From Streptomyces clavifer (GTDB taxonomy: Bacteria > Actinomycetota > Actinomycetes > Streptomycetales > Streptomycetaceae), in contig BMWJ01000003.1 in assembly GCA_014651175.1 (NCBI GenBank), positions 248,001-312,000 of the forward strand: a stretch of 64,000 nucleotides of DNA. The letters run 5' to 3'. The position numbers and the translations under genes are program-made. Under the pieces are notes generated by a model. That model was not told where the DNA came from. It did no database searches and was given only the letters and a program-made list of their open reading frames with translations. Position 1 is the first letter of the stretch. Each line of letters starts with the position of its first letter. Below, piece by piece: positions 53,599 through 61,468 of this stretch.

Positions 53599-55775
53599 CA
53601 GTCCCGCCTCCCCGGGGCTCCGGCGAGGGCGGCCGCGAGGGCCTGGGTGCCGTCCTGGGCCGGGGGCTCGGGGGTGTACGGCTTGATCCTCGGGGACTCG
53701 ATCGAGCCGTCCTGCTGGATCTTGGGCAGGGTCTTCTGGGGCGTGGGCAGCAGGGCCTTCGACAGGTCCTGCTTGCCGGCGGCGTCGAGCCCGTAGAGCG
53801 CGTTGTAGATGTTGCGCACGGCGGGGCCCGAGGCTCCGGAGCCCGTACCGCCCTGGGCGATCGTCATGACGATCGAGTAGTCCTTCGTGTACGTGGCGAA
53901 CCAGGAGGTCGTCTGCTTGCCGTAGACCTCGGCCGTTCCCGTCTTGGCGTGCATCGGGATCTTGTCCTGGGGCCAACCGCCGAATCGCCAGGCGGCGCTG
54001 CCCCGGGTCGCGACTCCCGCGAGGGCTTCGTCTATCTCGTCGCGGGTGTCTCCCTTGAAGGGGAGCTTGCCGTGTGCCCGGGGCTTGATCTCCTGGACGG
54101 TCCGGCCGTCGCCGCTGATGACCGCCTTGCCGACGGTCGGGTCGTAGAGCGTGCCGCCGTTGGAGATCGCGGCGTAGATGGTCGCCATCTGGATCGGGGT
54201 GACGAGCGTGTCGCCCTGGCCGATCGAGTAGTTGACGGAGTCACCGGCGCGCATCTTGTAGCCCTCGAGGCAGCCTTCGTACGCGATCATCTCGACGTAC
54301 GTGCCGTCCTTCTTGCCCTGCTTGCACCACGCGGTCTTGTTGGCGTCGTAGAAGTCCTGCTTCCACTGACGGTCGGGGACGCGGCCGGGGACCTCGTTGG
54401 GGAGGTCGATGCCGGTCTCCTTGCCGAGGCCGAACTGGTGGGCGGTCTTGTAGAACCAGTCGTTGGCCTTCTTCTTCGGGACGTTGCCGCCGTCCCGCTG
54501 CCACTCCTTGTGTGCCAGGCCGTAGTAGACGGTGTCGCAGGAGACCTCGAGCGCACGGCCGATGCTGATGCTGCCGTAGCCCTGGGACTCGAAGTTCTTG
54601 AAGGTCTGGCCGCCGATGGAGTACGAGCTGGGGCAGGGGTAGTTGCCGTCGAACGGGTATCCGGCGTTGACCGCGGCGGTCGAGGAGACCACCTTGAAGA
54701 TGGACCCGGGTGCGGCGGTGCCCTGGATGGCGCGGTTCAGCAGCGGGAAGTTCGACTTCTTGCCGGTGAGCTTCGCGTAGTCCTTGCCGGAGATCCCGCC
54801 GACCCAGGCGTTGGGGTCGTACGTCGGCAGGGACGCCATCGAGACGATGCGGCCGGTCTTGGTCTCCATCACGACGACGGCGCCGGAGTCGGCCTTGTAC
54901 AGCTCGTTGGTGTTGCGGTCCATCTCCTTGCGGGCCGTCTCCATCGCCTTGTTGAGCTCGTACTCGGCGACGGCCTGGACGCGTGCGTCGATGGAGGTGA
55001 CGACGCTGGCGCCGGGCTCGGCCTCGTCGTTCTCCGCCTGCCCGATGACACGGCCGAGGTTGTCGACCTCGTAGCGGGTGACGCCGGCCTTGCCCCGCAG
55101 CTCCTTGTCGTACGTGCGTTCCAGGCCGGAGCGGCCGACCTGGTCGGAGCGGAGGTAGGGCGAATCGGTGTCCTGTGCCTTCGTCAGCTCGTCGTCGGTG
55201 ACGGGCGAGAGGTAACCGAGCACCTGGGCGGTGTTGGCCTTCCCGGGCGCGGCGTAGCGGCGCACGGCGGTGGGCTCGGCGGTGATGCCGGGGAAGTCCT
55301 CGGCACGCTCACGGATCTGCAGTGCCTGCTGGGTGGTGGCCTCGTCCGTGACCGGGATCGGCTGGTAGGGCGAGCCGTTCCAGCACGGCTGCGGGGTCTT
55401 GGAGTCGCAGAGCCGGACCTTGTCCAGGACGTCCCTGGGCTTCATGTCCAGGACGCCGGCGAGCCGGGTGAGGACGCCGACGCCGTCGTCCTTCATCTTC
55501 ATCAGCTCGGTGCGGCTGGCGGAGACGACGAGGCGGGTCTCGTTGTCGGCGAGGGGCACGCCGCGCGCGTCGAGGATGGCGCCGCGGACCGCGGGCTGCA
55601 CGACCTGCTGGACGTGGTTGTTCTTGGCTTCGTCGGTGTACTCCTGGCCGTTGCGGATCTGGAGGTACCAGAGCCGGCCGCCGAGCGTCAGGAGCAGGGA
55701 GAAGACGAGGACCTGGATGACGACGAGGCGGATCTGGACCCGCTGGGTCCGGCCCGTCTCGGGAATGTTGCTCAC
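53598..55775 (-). CDS. mrdA: Penicillin-binding protein 2 (class B transpeptidase)
   Basis: 725 residues from the GTG at 55775. Membrane anchor VVIQVLVFSLLLTLGGRLWY, a PBP dimerisation domain (RGAILDARGVPLADNET, about 65-250), and the transpeptidase domain with the serine motif PGSIFKVVSS, SVNYSIGQGD (SxN) and HAKTGTAEV (KTG). It cross-links peptidoglycan on the outer face. Some 30 residues at the C-terminus are Pro-rich. It is preceded by mreD and overlaps rodA, the standard elongation-complex order. Confidence 0.95.
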   Translation of the reverse strand: MSNIPETGRTQRVQIRLVVIQVLVFSLLLTLGGRLWYLQIRNGQEYTDEAKNNHVQQVVQPAVRGAILDARGVPLADNETRLVVSASRTELMKMKDDGVGVLTRLAGVLDMKPRDVLDKVRLCDSKTPQPCWNGSPYQPIPVTDEATTQQALQIRERAEDFPGITAEPTAVRRYAAPGKANTAQVLGYLSPVTDDELTKAQDTDSPYLRSDQVGRSGLERTYDKELRGKAGVTRYEVDNLGRVIGQAENDEAEPGASVVTSIDARVQAVAEYELNKAMETARKEMDRNTNELYKADSGAVVVMETKTGRIVSMASLPTYDPNAWVGGISGKDYAKLTGKKSNFPLLNRAIQGTAAPGSIFKVVSSTAAVNAGYPFDGNYPCPSSYSIGGQTFKNFESQGYGSISIGRALEVSCDTVYYGLAHKEWQRDGGNVPKKKANDWFYKTAHQFGLGKETGIDLPNEVPGRVPDRQWKQDFYDANKTAWCKQGKKDGTYVEMIAYEGCLEGYKMRAGDSVNYSIGQGDTLVTPIQMATIYAAISNGGTLYDPTVGKAVISGDGRTVQEIKPRAHGKLPFKGDTRDEIDEALAGVATRGSAAWRFGGWPQDKIPMHAKTGTAEVYGKQTTSWFATYTKDYSIVMTIAQGGTGSGASGPAVRNIYNALYGLDAAGKQDLSKALLPTPQKTLPKIQQDGSIESPRIKPYTPEPPAQDGTQALAAALAGAPGRRD

Positions 55776-55812
55776 GGGGCGCCCCCGGTGGTGTTCCGGT
55801 GCTGGTCCAGCC

Positions 55813-56472
55813 TCACAGTCGCTTGACCCCCTTGATCCTTCCTGCGCGTGCGGCACGGTTGCGGGCCGCCTTGACGCGGAGCCCGCCCCGCTGGCTGCCG
55901 ATCCGCAGCCCGGTCCCCGAGGCCAGCCAGCCCGCGGCGACATCGCCGCCGGAGCTCTCGGCGATCGGGTCGTTCTCGGTACGTCTGGCGAGCGCCATGA
56001 TCAGCGGGACGGTGAACGGCGCGAGGAGCAGGTCGTACACCAGTGCGGTGAACAGCAGGCTGCCCAGGCCCACATGGCGGGCGGCGGTGTCCCCGACGAG
56101 GGCGCCGACTCCCGCGTACAGCAGGGTCGATCCGACCGCCGCGGCGACGACGACGGCCATCGGGGCGAAGGCCGACTTGAGCTGGCCGTTCTCGGGGCGC
56201 GCCAGCCCTGCGAGGTAGCCGATGACGCAGAGCACGAGGGCGTAGCGCCCCGCGGCGTGGTCGGCGGGCGGCGCCAGGTCCGCGAGGAGACCCGCGCCGA
56301 AGCCGATGAGCGCACCGCTGACGTGCCCGTACACGAAGGCCAGTCCGAGGACGACGAGGAGGAGCAGGTCCGGGGTGGCGCCGGGGAGCTGGAGGCGGGC
56401 GAGTACGGAGACCTGGACGACGAGGGCGACCACGACCAGGGTGACGGAGAGCAGCGTCCGGTTGAAGCGCAT
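55813..56472 (-). CDS. mreD: Rod-shape protein MreD
   Basis: 219 residues with five or six helices (LLSVTLVVVALVVQVSVLA, LLLLVVLGLAFVYGHVSGA). GFGAGLLADLAPPADHAAGR and LYAGVGALVG are typical. A basic tail (RVKAARNRAARAGRIKGVKR) follows the membrane part and is longer than in most relatives. It links MreC to the SEDS/PBP2 enzymes. It lies 11 bp after mreC and 37 bp before pbp2. Confidence 0.92.
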   Translation of the reverse strand: MRFNRTLLSVTLVVVALVVQVSVLARLQLPGATPDLLLLVVLGLAFVYGHVSGALIGFGAGLLADLAPPADHAAGRYALVLCVIGYLAGLARPENGQLKSAFAPMAVVVAAAVGSTLLYAGVGALVGDTAARHVGLGSLLFTALVYDLLLAPFTVPLIMALARRTENDPIAESSGGDVAAGWLASGTGLRIGSQRGGLRVKAARNRAARAGRIKGVKRL

Positions 56473-56483
56473 GGGGATCAGCT

Positions 56484-57542
56484 CTATTCCTGCTCGTTCG
56501 CCGCGTCACCGGCGTCGGTGTCGGTAGTGCCGTCGGCGCCAGCGTCGGTGTTCCCGGAGGCGTCTGTGCCGGGCTTCTCGTTGATGTTCCCGACGACCTT
56601 GCCACTGCCGTCGACGAGGTCGCCGTTGGGCTGGACGGTGACCGTGACGGTCGGGGTGGGCTTGGGCTTCTCCGGCTTCCTGGGCTGCTTCGGCAGCACC
56701 ATGTCGCGGGGATCCTCACGGGGCGCCTGGACGACGATGCCGACGATGTCGAGCTTGGTGAAGCCGACGAACGGGCGGATGTAGACGGTCCGGGTCAGGT
56801 CGCCGCCGGACGGGTCGACCCGTACGACCTCGCCCACCGGAACCCCGGGGACGAACGGCTTGTCCTTGCTCGATCCGAAGGTGACGAGCCGGTCGCCCTT
56901 CTTCACCTTGGCCTTGCCGTTGAGGAACTGGACCGACAGCGGGCGGGAACCCTGTCCGGTGGCGAAGCCGAGCTCGTCGGTCTTCTCCATGCGGGTGCCG
57001 ACGGTGAAGTCGGGGTCGTTGGCGAGCAGGACGGTCGCGGTCTCGGGGCCGACGGTGGTCACCCGGCCGACGAGTCCTTCCCCGTTCAGCACGGTCATGT
57101 CGCGGCGGAGGCCGTCGTTCGCCCCCGCGTCGATCGTGATCGTCCAGGAGAAGCCCTGGGCCGCTCCTATGGCGATGACCTCGGCGGCCTTGATGCCGTA
57201 CTGGCCGGCGCCCGCGCTCTTGAGCATGGTGTCGAGCTGGCGGACCTTGCTGCTGTTGCGGTCGTCGCTGCCGAGTCTCGTCTTCAGCGCGGCGTTCTCG
57301 TGCTCCAGGGCCGCGATCCGGTCGTGCCGGTCGTCGGAGTCCCGTACGGCGCCGATGGCGTTGCCCACCGGATCCACCGCCGCTGCGACGCCGTTCTCGA
57401 CCGGCCCGAAGACCGTGGCGGCGGCCTGCCGGGCGCCGTCCACCGGCGACTCCTCGCCACCGCGGATGTCCACCGTGATCAAAGCGAACGCGGTGGCGAC
57501 CAGCAGCACCAGGAGCAGCCGGCTCTCTCGTGTGTCCCTCAC
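56484..57542 (-). CDS. mreC: Rod-shape protein MreC
   Basis: 352 residues. N-terminal membrane helix (LLLVLLVATAFALITVDIRG), a coiled coil at about 65-105 (DDRHDRIAALEHENAALKTR), then the two beta domains with VIAIGAAQGFSWTITIDAGA, VTTVGPETATVLL and PFVPGVPVGEVVRVDP. The C-terminal 80 residues form a Pro/Asp/Gly-rich extension common in actinobacteria. MreC activates PBP2 from the periplasm-like side. Confidence 0.94.
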   Translation of the reverse strand: MRDTRESRLLLVLLVATAFALITVDIRGGEESPVDGARQAAATVFGPVENGVAAAVDPVGNAIGAVRDSDDRHDRIAALEHENAALKTRLGSDDRNSSKVRQLDTMLKSAGAGQYGIKAAEVIAIGAAQGFSWTITIDAGANDGLRRDMTVLNGEGLVGRVTTVGPETATVLLANDPDFTVGTRMEKTDELGFATGQGSRPLSVQFLNGKAKVKKGDRLVTFGSSKDKPFVPGVPVGEVVRVDPSGGDLTRTVYIRPFVGFTKLDIVGIVVQAPREDPRDMVLPKQPRKPEKPKPTPTVTVTVQPNGDLVDGSGKVVGNINEKPGTDASGNTDAGADGTTDTDAGDAANEQE

Positions 57543-57639
57543 GTGCGGCGGCCGTGCCTTCCTCGTCGGAATATTCGTGTCTGTATATCAACGTTCCGCC
57601 GTACGGGGCGGCAGTGCCCGTACGGCGGAACGGCGGGTT

Positions 57640-58659
57640 CTACCGTCGGGGCTGGGCGTCCAGCACCTGCTGGAGAGCCTCGAACTCCTCGACGCACTTG
57701 CCGGATCCGAGCGCCACCGAGTCCAGCGGGTCCTCGGCGATGTGGATGGGCATGCCCGTCTCGTGGCGCAGCCGCTCGTCGAGTCCGCGCAGGAGGGCGC
57801 CGCCGCCCGTGAGGACGATGCCGCGGTCCATGATGTCGCCCGAGAGCTCCGGCGGGCACTTGTCGAGCGTCGTCTTCACGGCGTCGACGATCGCGTTGAC
57901 CGGCTCCTCGATGGCCTTGCGGACCTCGGCGGCCGAGATGACCACGGTCTTGGGCAGTCCGGAGACCAGGTCGCGTCCGCGGATCTCGGTGTGCTCGTCC
58001 TTCTTGAGGTCGAAGGCCGAGCCGATCGTGATCTTGATCTGTTCGGCGCTTCGCTCACCGAGGAGGAGCGAGTACTCCTTCTTGATGTGCTGGATGATCG
58101 CGTTGTCCAGCTCGTCGCCGGCGACCCGGATCGACTGGGCGGTGACGATCCCGCCGAGCGAGATCACGGCGACCTCGGTGGTGCCGCCACCGATGTCGAC
58201 GACCATGTTGCCGGTGGCCTCGTGGACCGGCAGGCCGGAGCCGATGGCCGCGGCCATGGGCTCCTCGATGATGTGCACCTGGCGCGCGCCGGCCTGCGTG
58301 GACGCCTCGATGACGGCGCGTCGCTCGACCCCTGTGATACCGGAGGGGACACAGACGACGACCCGCGGGCGGGCCAGGTAGCGGCGCTTGTGGATCTTGA
58401 GGATGAAGTAGCGGAGCATGCGCTCCGTGATCTCGAAGTCGGCGATCACGCCGTCCTTGAGGGGCCGTACGGCAACGATGTTGCCCGGCGTACGGCCGAT
58501 CATCTTCTTGGCCTCGGAGCCGACCGCCAGGATGCCGCCGGTGTTGGTGTTGATGGCCACGACGGACGGCTCGTTCAGAACGATGCCGCGCCCCCTGACG
58601 TACACCAGCGTGTTGGCAGTCCCGAGGTCGATAGCCATGTCACGGCCGATGAACGACAT
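57640..58659 (-). CDS. mreB: Rod-shape determining protein MreB
   Basis: 339 residues, actin-like ATPase forming membrane filaments. Phosphate-1 motif [16 protein letters not shown], phosphate-2 [20 protein letters not shown], and adenosine motif [32 protein letters not shown] is the connecting loop. The start [13 protein letters not shown] is supported by AAGGGG 6 nt upstream; an ATG 21 nt earlier lacks a site. In Streptomyces MreB acts mainly in spore-wall thickening. It is first in the mreBCD-pbp2-rodA operon. Confidence 0.96.
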   Translation of the reverse strand: MSFIGRDMAIDLGTANTLVYVRGRGIVLNEPSVVAINTNTGGILAVGSEAKKMIGRTPGNIVAVRPLKDGVIADFEITERMLRYFILKIHKRRYLARPRVVVCVPSGITGVERRAVIEASTQAGARQVHIIEEPMAAAIGSGLPVHEATGNMVVDIGGGTTEVAVISLGGIVTAQSIRVAGDELDNAIIQHIKKEYSLLLGERSAEQIKITIGSAFDLKKDEHTEIRGRDLVSGLPKTVVISAAEVRKAIEEPVNAIVDAVKTTLDKCPPELSGDIMDRGIVLTGGGALLRGLDERLRHETGMPIHIAEDPLDSVALGSGKCVEEFEALQQVLDAQPRR

Positions 58660-58893
58660 TGAGTTCCCCTTGTTCCCCATGAGGATGCGTCGGGCCTTCC
58701 CAGGAAGCGGAAAATGGCTTGTTCCAGGTAGGCGAGGTTGGCGCTGCGGGCGTGGAAGCTTCCATCGTAGTGCCGTATGCACGGACACAGCGCGAGGGTC
58801 CTTCGCCATTGTGGACGGAACGGCTGCCCGTTCCACCCATGGTGACGTTACGTCGGGAGGATGCGTTCCCGCGATCCCTGACCCTATGCCGAA

Positions 58894-58919
58894 GGGCGAC
58901 CGAATTACTTCGGTCGCCC
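58894..58919 (-). terminator. ndk terminator
   Basis: GGGCGACCGAA, a TTAC loop and TTCGGTCGCCC lie 33 nt after the ndk stop. They separate ndk from the mreB promoter region. Confidence 0.85.
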
Positions 58920-58951
58920 CAGGTCATGAGCGCTGATTGGCCGAGCCGAAG

Positions 58952-59365
58952 TCAGGAAAGTCCGGGAAAGAAAAGCTTGATTTCTCGCCCTGCGGACTCC
59001 TCGGAGTCCGAGGCGTGGATCAGGTTCTCCCGGGTGACCGTACCGAAGTCACCACGGATCGAGCCGGGCGCGGCGGCGATCGGGTCGGTCGGGCCGGCCA
59101 GGGCACGGACGCCCTCGATGACCCGCTCGCCCTCGGCCACGAGGGCGACGACGGGGCCGGACGCCATGAACTCCACGAGGGGCTCGTAGAACGGGCGGCC
59201 CTTGTGCTCGCCGTAGTGCTGCTCCAGGGTCTCCTGGTCGAGCGTGCGCAGCTCCAGCGCGGTGATCGTCCAACCGGCCTTGCGTTCGATGCGGCCGACG
59301 ATCTCGCCGATCAGCCCACGCCTGACGGCGTCCGGCTTGAGAAGGACGAGGGTGCGCTGAGTCAT
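58952..59365 (-). CDS. ndk: Nucleoside diphosphate kinase
   Basis: 137 residues, normal length. It opens [20 protein letters not shown] and has the [20 protein letters not shown] segment. The catalytic histidine lies in [18 protein letters not shown] (HASDS motif). It keeps NTP pools balanced by transferring the terminal phosphate of ATP. It follows the DUF4233 gene by 90 bp. Confidence 0.97.
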   Translation of the reverse strand: MTQRTLVLLKPDAVRRGLIGEIVGRIERKAGWTITALELRTLDQETLEQHYGEHKGRPFYEPLVEFMASGPVVALVAEGERVIEGVRALAGPTDPIAAAPGSIRGDFGTVTRENLIHASDSEESAGREIKLFFPGLS

Positions 59366-59455
59366 GTGCGGCTCCTTGCAGACTTGCGGGTGCGGTGAGG
59401 TGAGATTACAGGTGCAGGCGTACGACCCAGCGGCCGGGTTTACGCTGCGTCATCC

Positions 59456-59818
59456 TCAGGCCGGAGCCTCTGTGCTCTCCTGCGTCTCGGCCTGTGCCGC
59501 CCACCGGGCCTTCGCCTCGTCGATCTGGCGGCCGTAGTGCACCGAGGCCCACCACAGGGCGCTGAAGATCACGCCGAGGATGAACATCATCGGGACGAAG
59601 AAGCCGCTCAGCACGAGCGCGATCTGGAACGCCCAGCCGAGCTGCACACCGCCGGGCCGGGTGATCACACCGCAGAGCAGGACGGAGAGCAGCATGCCGA
59701 TGCCGCACACCGTCCAGACCGTGGTCATGGACAGGTCGTCGGACTTCATCGCGACGAGTCCGGCGAAGCCGATCACGAAGAATTCACCGATAAGTGTCGA
59801 TGCGCAGAGCGTACGCAC
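59456..59818 (-). CDS. DUF4233 membrane protein
   Basis: 120 residues with four hydrophobic helices (TLIGEFFVIGFAGLVAM, TVWTVCGIGMLLSVLLCGVI, LGWAFQIALVLSGFFVPMMF, LGVIFSALWWASVHYG) and a charged C-terminal tail. The family is confined to actinobacteria and has no known function. It lies 3 bp after the folC stop, and this adjacency is conserved, so the two are co-transcribed. Confidence 0.9.
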   Translation of the reverse strand: MRTLCASTLIGEFFVIGFAGLVAMKSDDLSMTTVWTVCGIGMLLSVLLCGVITRPGGVQLGWAFQIALVLSGFFVPMMFILGVIFSALWWASVHYGRQIDEAKARWAAQAETQESTEAPA

Positions 59819-59821
59819 AGG

Positions 59822-61345
59822 TCAGTGCCTTCCCAGGAGCAGCCGGGCCTCGCCGACCGTGATCACGGATCCGGTCACCAGCACACCGGCGCCCGCGTAC
59901 TCGGCCTCTTCCTCGGCGAGGGTGATGGCCGCCTCCAGCGCGTCGTCGAGGCGCGGCTCGACCTGCACGCGGTCGTTGCCGAAGACCTCGACGGCCACCG
60001 CGGCCAGCTCGTCCGCGTCCATCGAGCGGGCACTGGAATTCTGGGTGACGACGATCTCGGCGAAGATCGGCTCGAACGCTTCCAGCAGCCCTCGGACGTC
60101 CTTGCCCTCGCTGGCGCCGACGACCCCGATGAGCCGGGAGAAGCTGAACGCCTCGGAGATGCCGTCGGAGGCGGCGCGGGCACCGGCCGGGTTGTGGGCC
60201 GCGTCCAGCACGACGGTCGGACTGGACCGCACGACTTCGAGTCGGCCGGGCGAGAGCACCGCGAGGAATGCCTTGCGGACGGCCTCGATGTCGAGGCTGC
60301 GGGCCTGCTCGGCGCCGATGCCGAAGAACGCCTCGACGGCGGAGAGCGCCACTGCGGCGTTGTGCGCCTGATGGGCGCCGTACAGCGGGAGGAAGATGTT
60401 GTCGTACTCGCCGCCGAGGCCGCGCAGCGTCAGCAGCTGACCGCCGACCGCGACCTCGCGGGAGACCACGCCGAACTCCATGCCCTCGCGGGCCACCGTG
60501 GCGTCGACCTCGACGGCCTTCTTCAGCATGACCTGCGCGGCGTCGACCGGCTGCTGGGCCAGTATCACCGTCGCGCCCTGCTTGATCACTCCGGACTTCT
60601 CGCCCGCGATCTCGGCGGGGGTGGAGCCGAGGCGGTCGGTGTGGTCCAGCGAGATGGGGGTGACGACGGCGACCGAGGCGTCGATGACGTTGGTCGCGTC
60701 CCAGGTGCCGCCCATCCCGACCTCGACGACCGCGACGTCGACCGGCGCGTCGGCGAAGGCCGCGTACGCCATGCCCGTCAGCACCTCGAAGAACGAGAGC
60801 CGGTAGGGCTGCTGCGCGTCGACCATCTCGACGTACGGCTTGATGTCGTTGTACGTCTCGACGAAGCGCTCGGCCTCGATCGGGGCGCCGTCCAGGCTGA
60901 TCCGCTCGGTGATCGACTGGACGTGCGGGGAGGTGTAGCGGCCGGTGCGCAGCTCGAAGGCGTTGAGCAGGGCCTCGATCATGCGGGCCGTGCTGGTCTT
61001 GCCGTTGGTCCCCGTGATGTGGATCGAGGGGTAGGCGCGCTGGGGCTCGCCGAGCACGTCCATCAGCGCCGCGATGCGGGTCACCGAGGGTTCGAGCTTG
61101 GTCTCGCCCCAGCGGCCGGCGAGCTCCTGCTCCACGGTGCGGAGCGCCTGGTCGGTCTCGGGGTCGGTGGGGCGTGCGGGGACCGCGTCGCCCTGGGGCG
61201 GTCCCGACTGGGTGCGCAGCGTGCGGCTCCCGGCCTCGATCACCGCCAGGTCGGGGTCGCGCTGGGTCGCTTCGCCGACGATCTCCTCGAAGGTGTCGTC
61301 GGACTCTGACGCGTCGTGCCGGTCTGAAGGGCGGGGCTCACTCAC
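59822..61345 (-). CDS. folC: Bifunctional folylpolyglutamate synthase / dihydrofolate synthase
   Basis: 507 residues. Mur-ligase fold with the P-loop ITGTNGKTSTARMIEALL near residue 115. YTSPHVQSITERISLDG, VGMGGTWDATNVIDAS and LDAAHNPAGARAASDG are FolC landmarks. An acidic N-terminal extension of about 80 residues precedes the catalytic domain. It adds glutamate to dihydropteroate and to folates. valS is upstream and the DUF4233 gene downstream. Confidence 0.95.
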   Translation of the reverse strand: MSEPRPSDRHDASESDDTFEEIVGEATQRDPDLAVIEAGSRTLRTQSGPPQGDAVPARPTDPETDQALRTVEQELAGRWGETKLEPSVTRIAALMDVLGEPQRAYPSIHITGTNGKTSTARMIEALLNAFELRTGRYTSPHVQSITERISLDGAPIEAERFVETYNDIKPYVEMVDAQQPYRLSFFEVLTGMAYAAFADAPVDVAVVEVGMGGTWDATNVIDASVAVVTPISLDHTDRLGSTPAEIAGEKSGVIKQGATVILAQQPVDAAQVMLKKAVEVDATVAREGMEFGVVSREVAVGGQLLTLRGLGGEYDNIFLPLYGAHQAHNAAVALSAVEAFFGIGAEQARSLDIEAVRKAFLAVLSPGRLEVVRSSPTVVLDAAHNPAGARAASDGISEAFSFSRLIGVVGASEGKDVRGLLEAFEPIFAEIVVTQNSSARSMDADELAAVAVEVFGNDRVQVEPRLDDALEAAITLAEEEAEYAGAGVLVTGSVITVGEARLLLGRH

Positions 61346-61411
61346 AGGGCCAGTCTACGGATGGGCGACGACATCGCGCGCAGCGCCCGGTACGGCGCTT
61401 CCCCGGGGGAC

Positions 61412-61459
61412 GGCGAAACCCCCGCGCCCCCGGTCGGTCGGGGGTGCGGGGGCTTCGCC
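61412..61459 (-). terminator. valS terminator
   Basis: GGCGAAACCCCCGCGCCCCC pairs with the complementary GGGGGTGCGGGGGCTTCGCC with two mismatches. It lies 10 nt past the valS stop and before folC. Confidence 0.8.
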
Positions 61460-61468
61460 CTCAGGTCA

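Noticed and set aside
53949-55826. 625-codon + strand frame opposite pbp2
   Set aside because: Antisense shadow with Asp/Gly/Val-rich composition and no motif.
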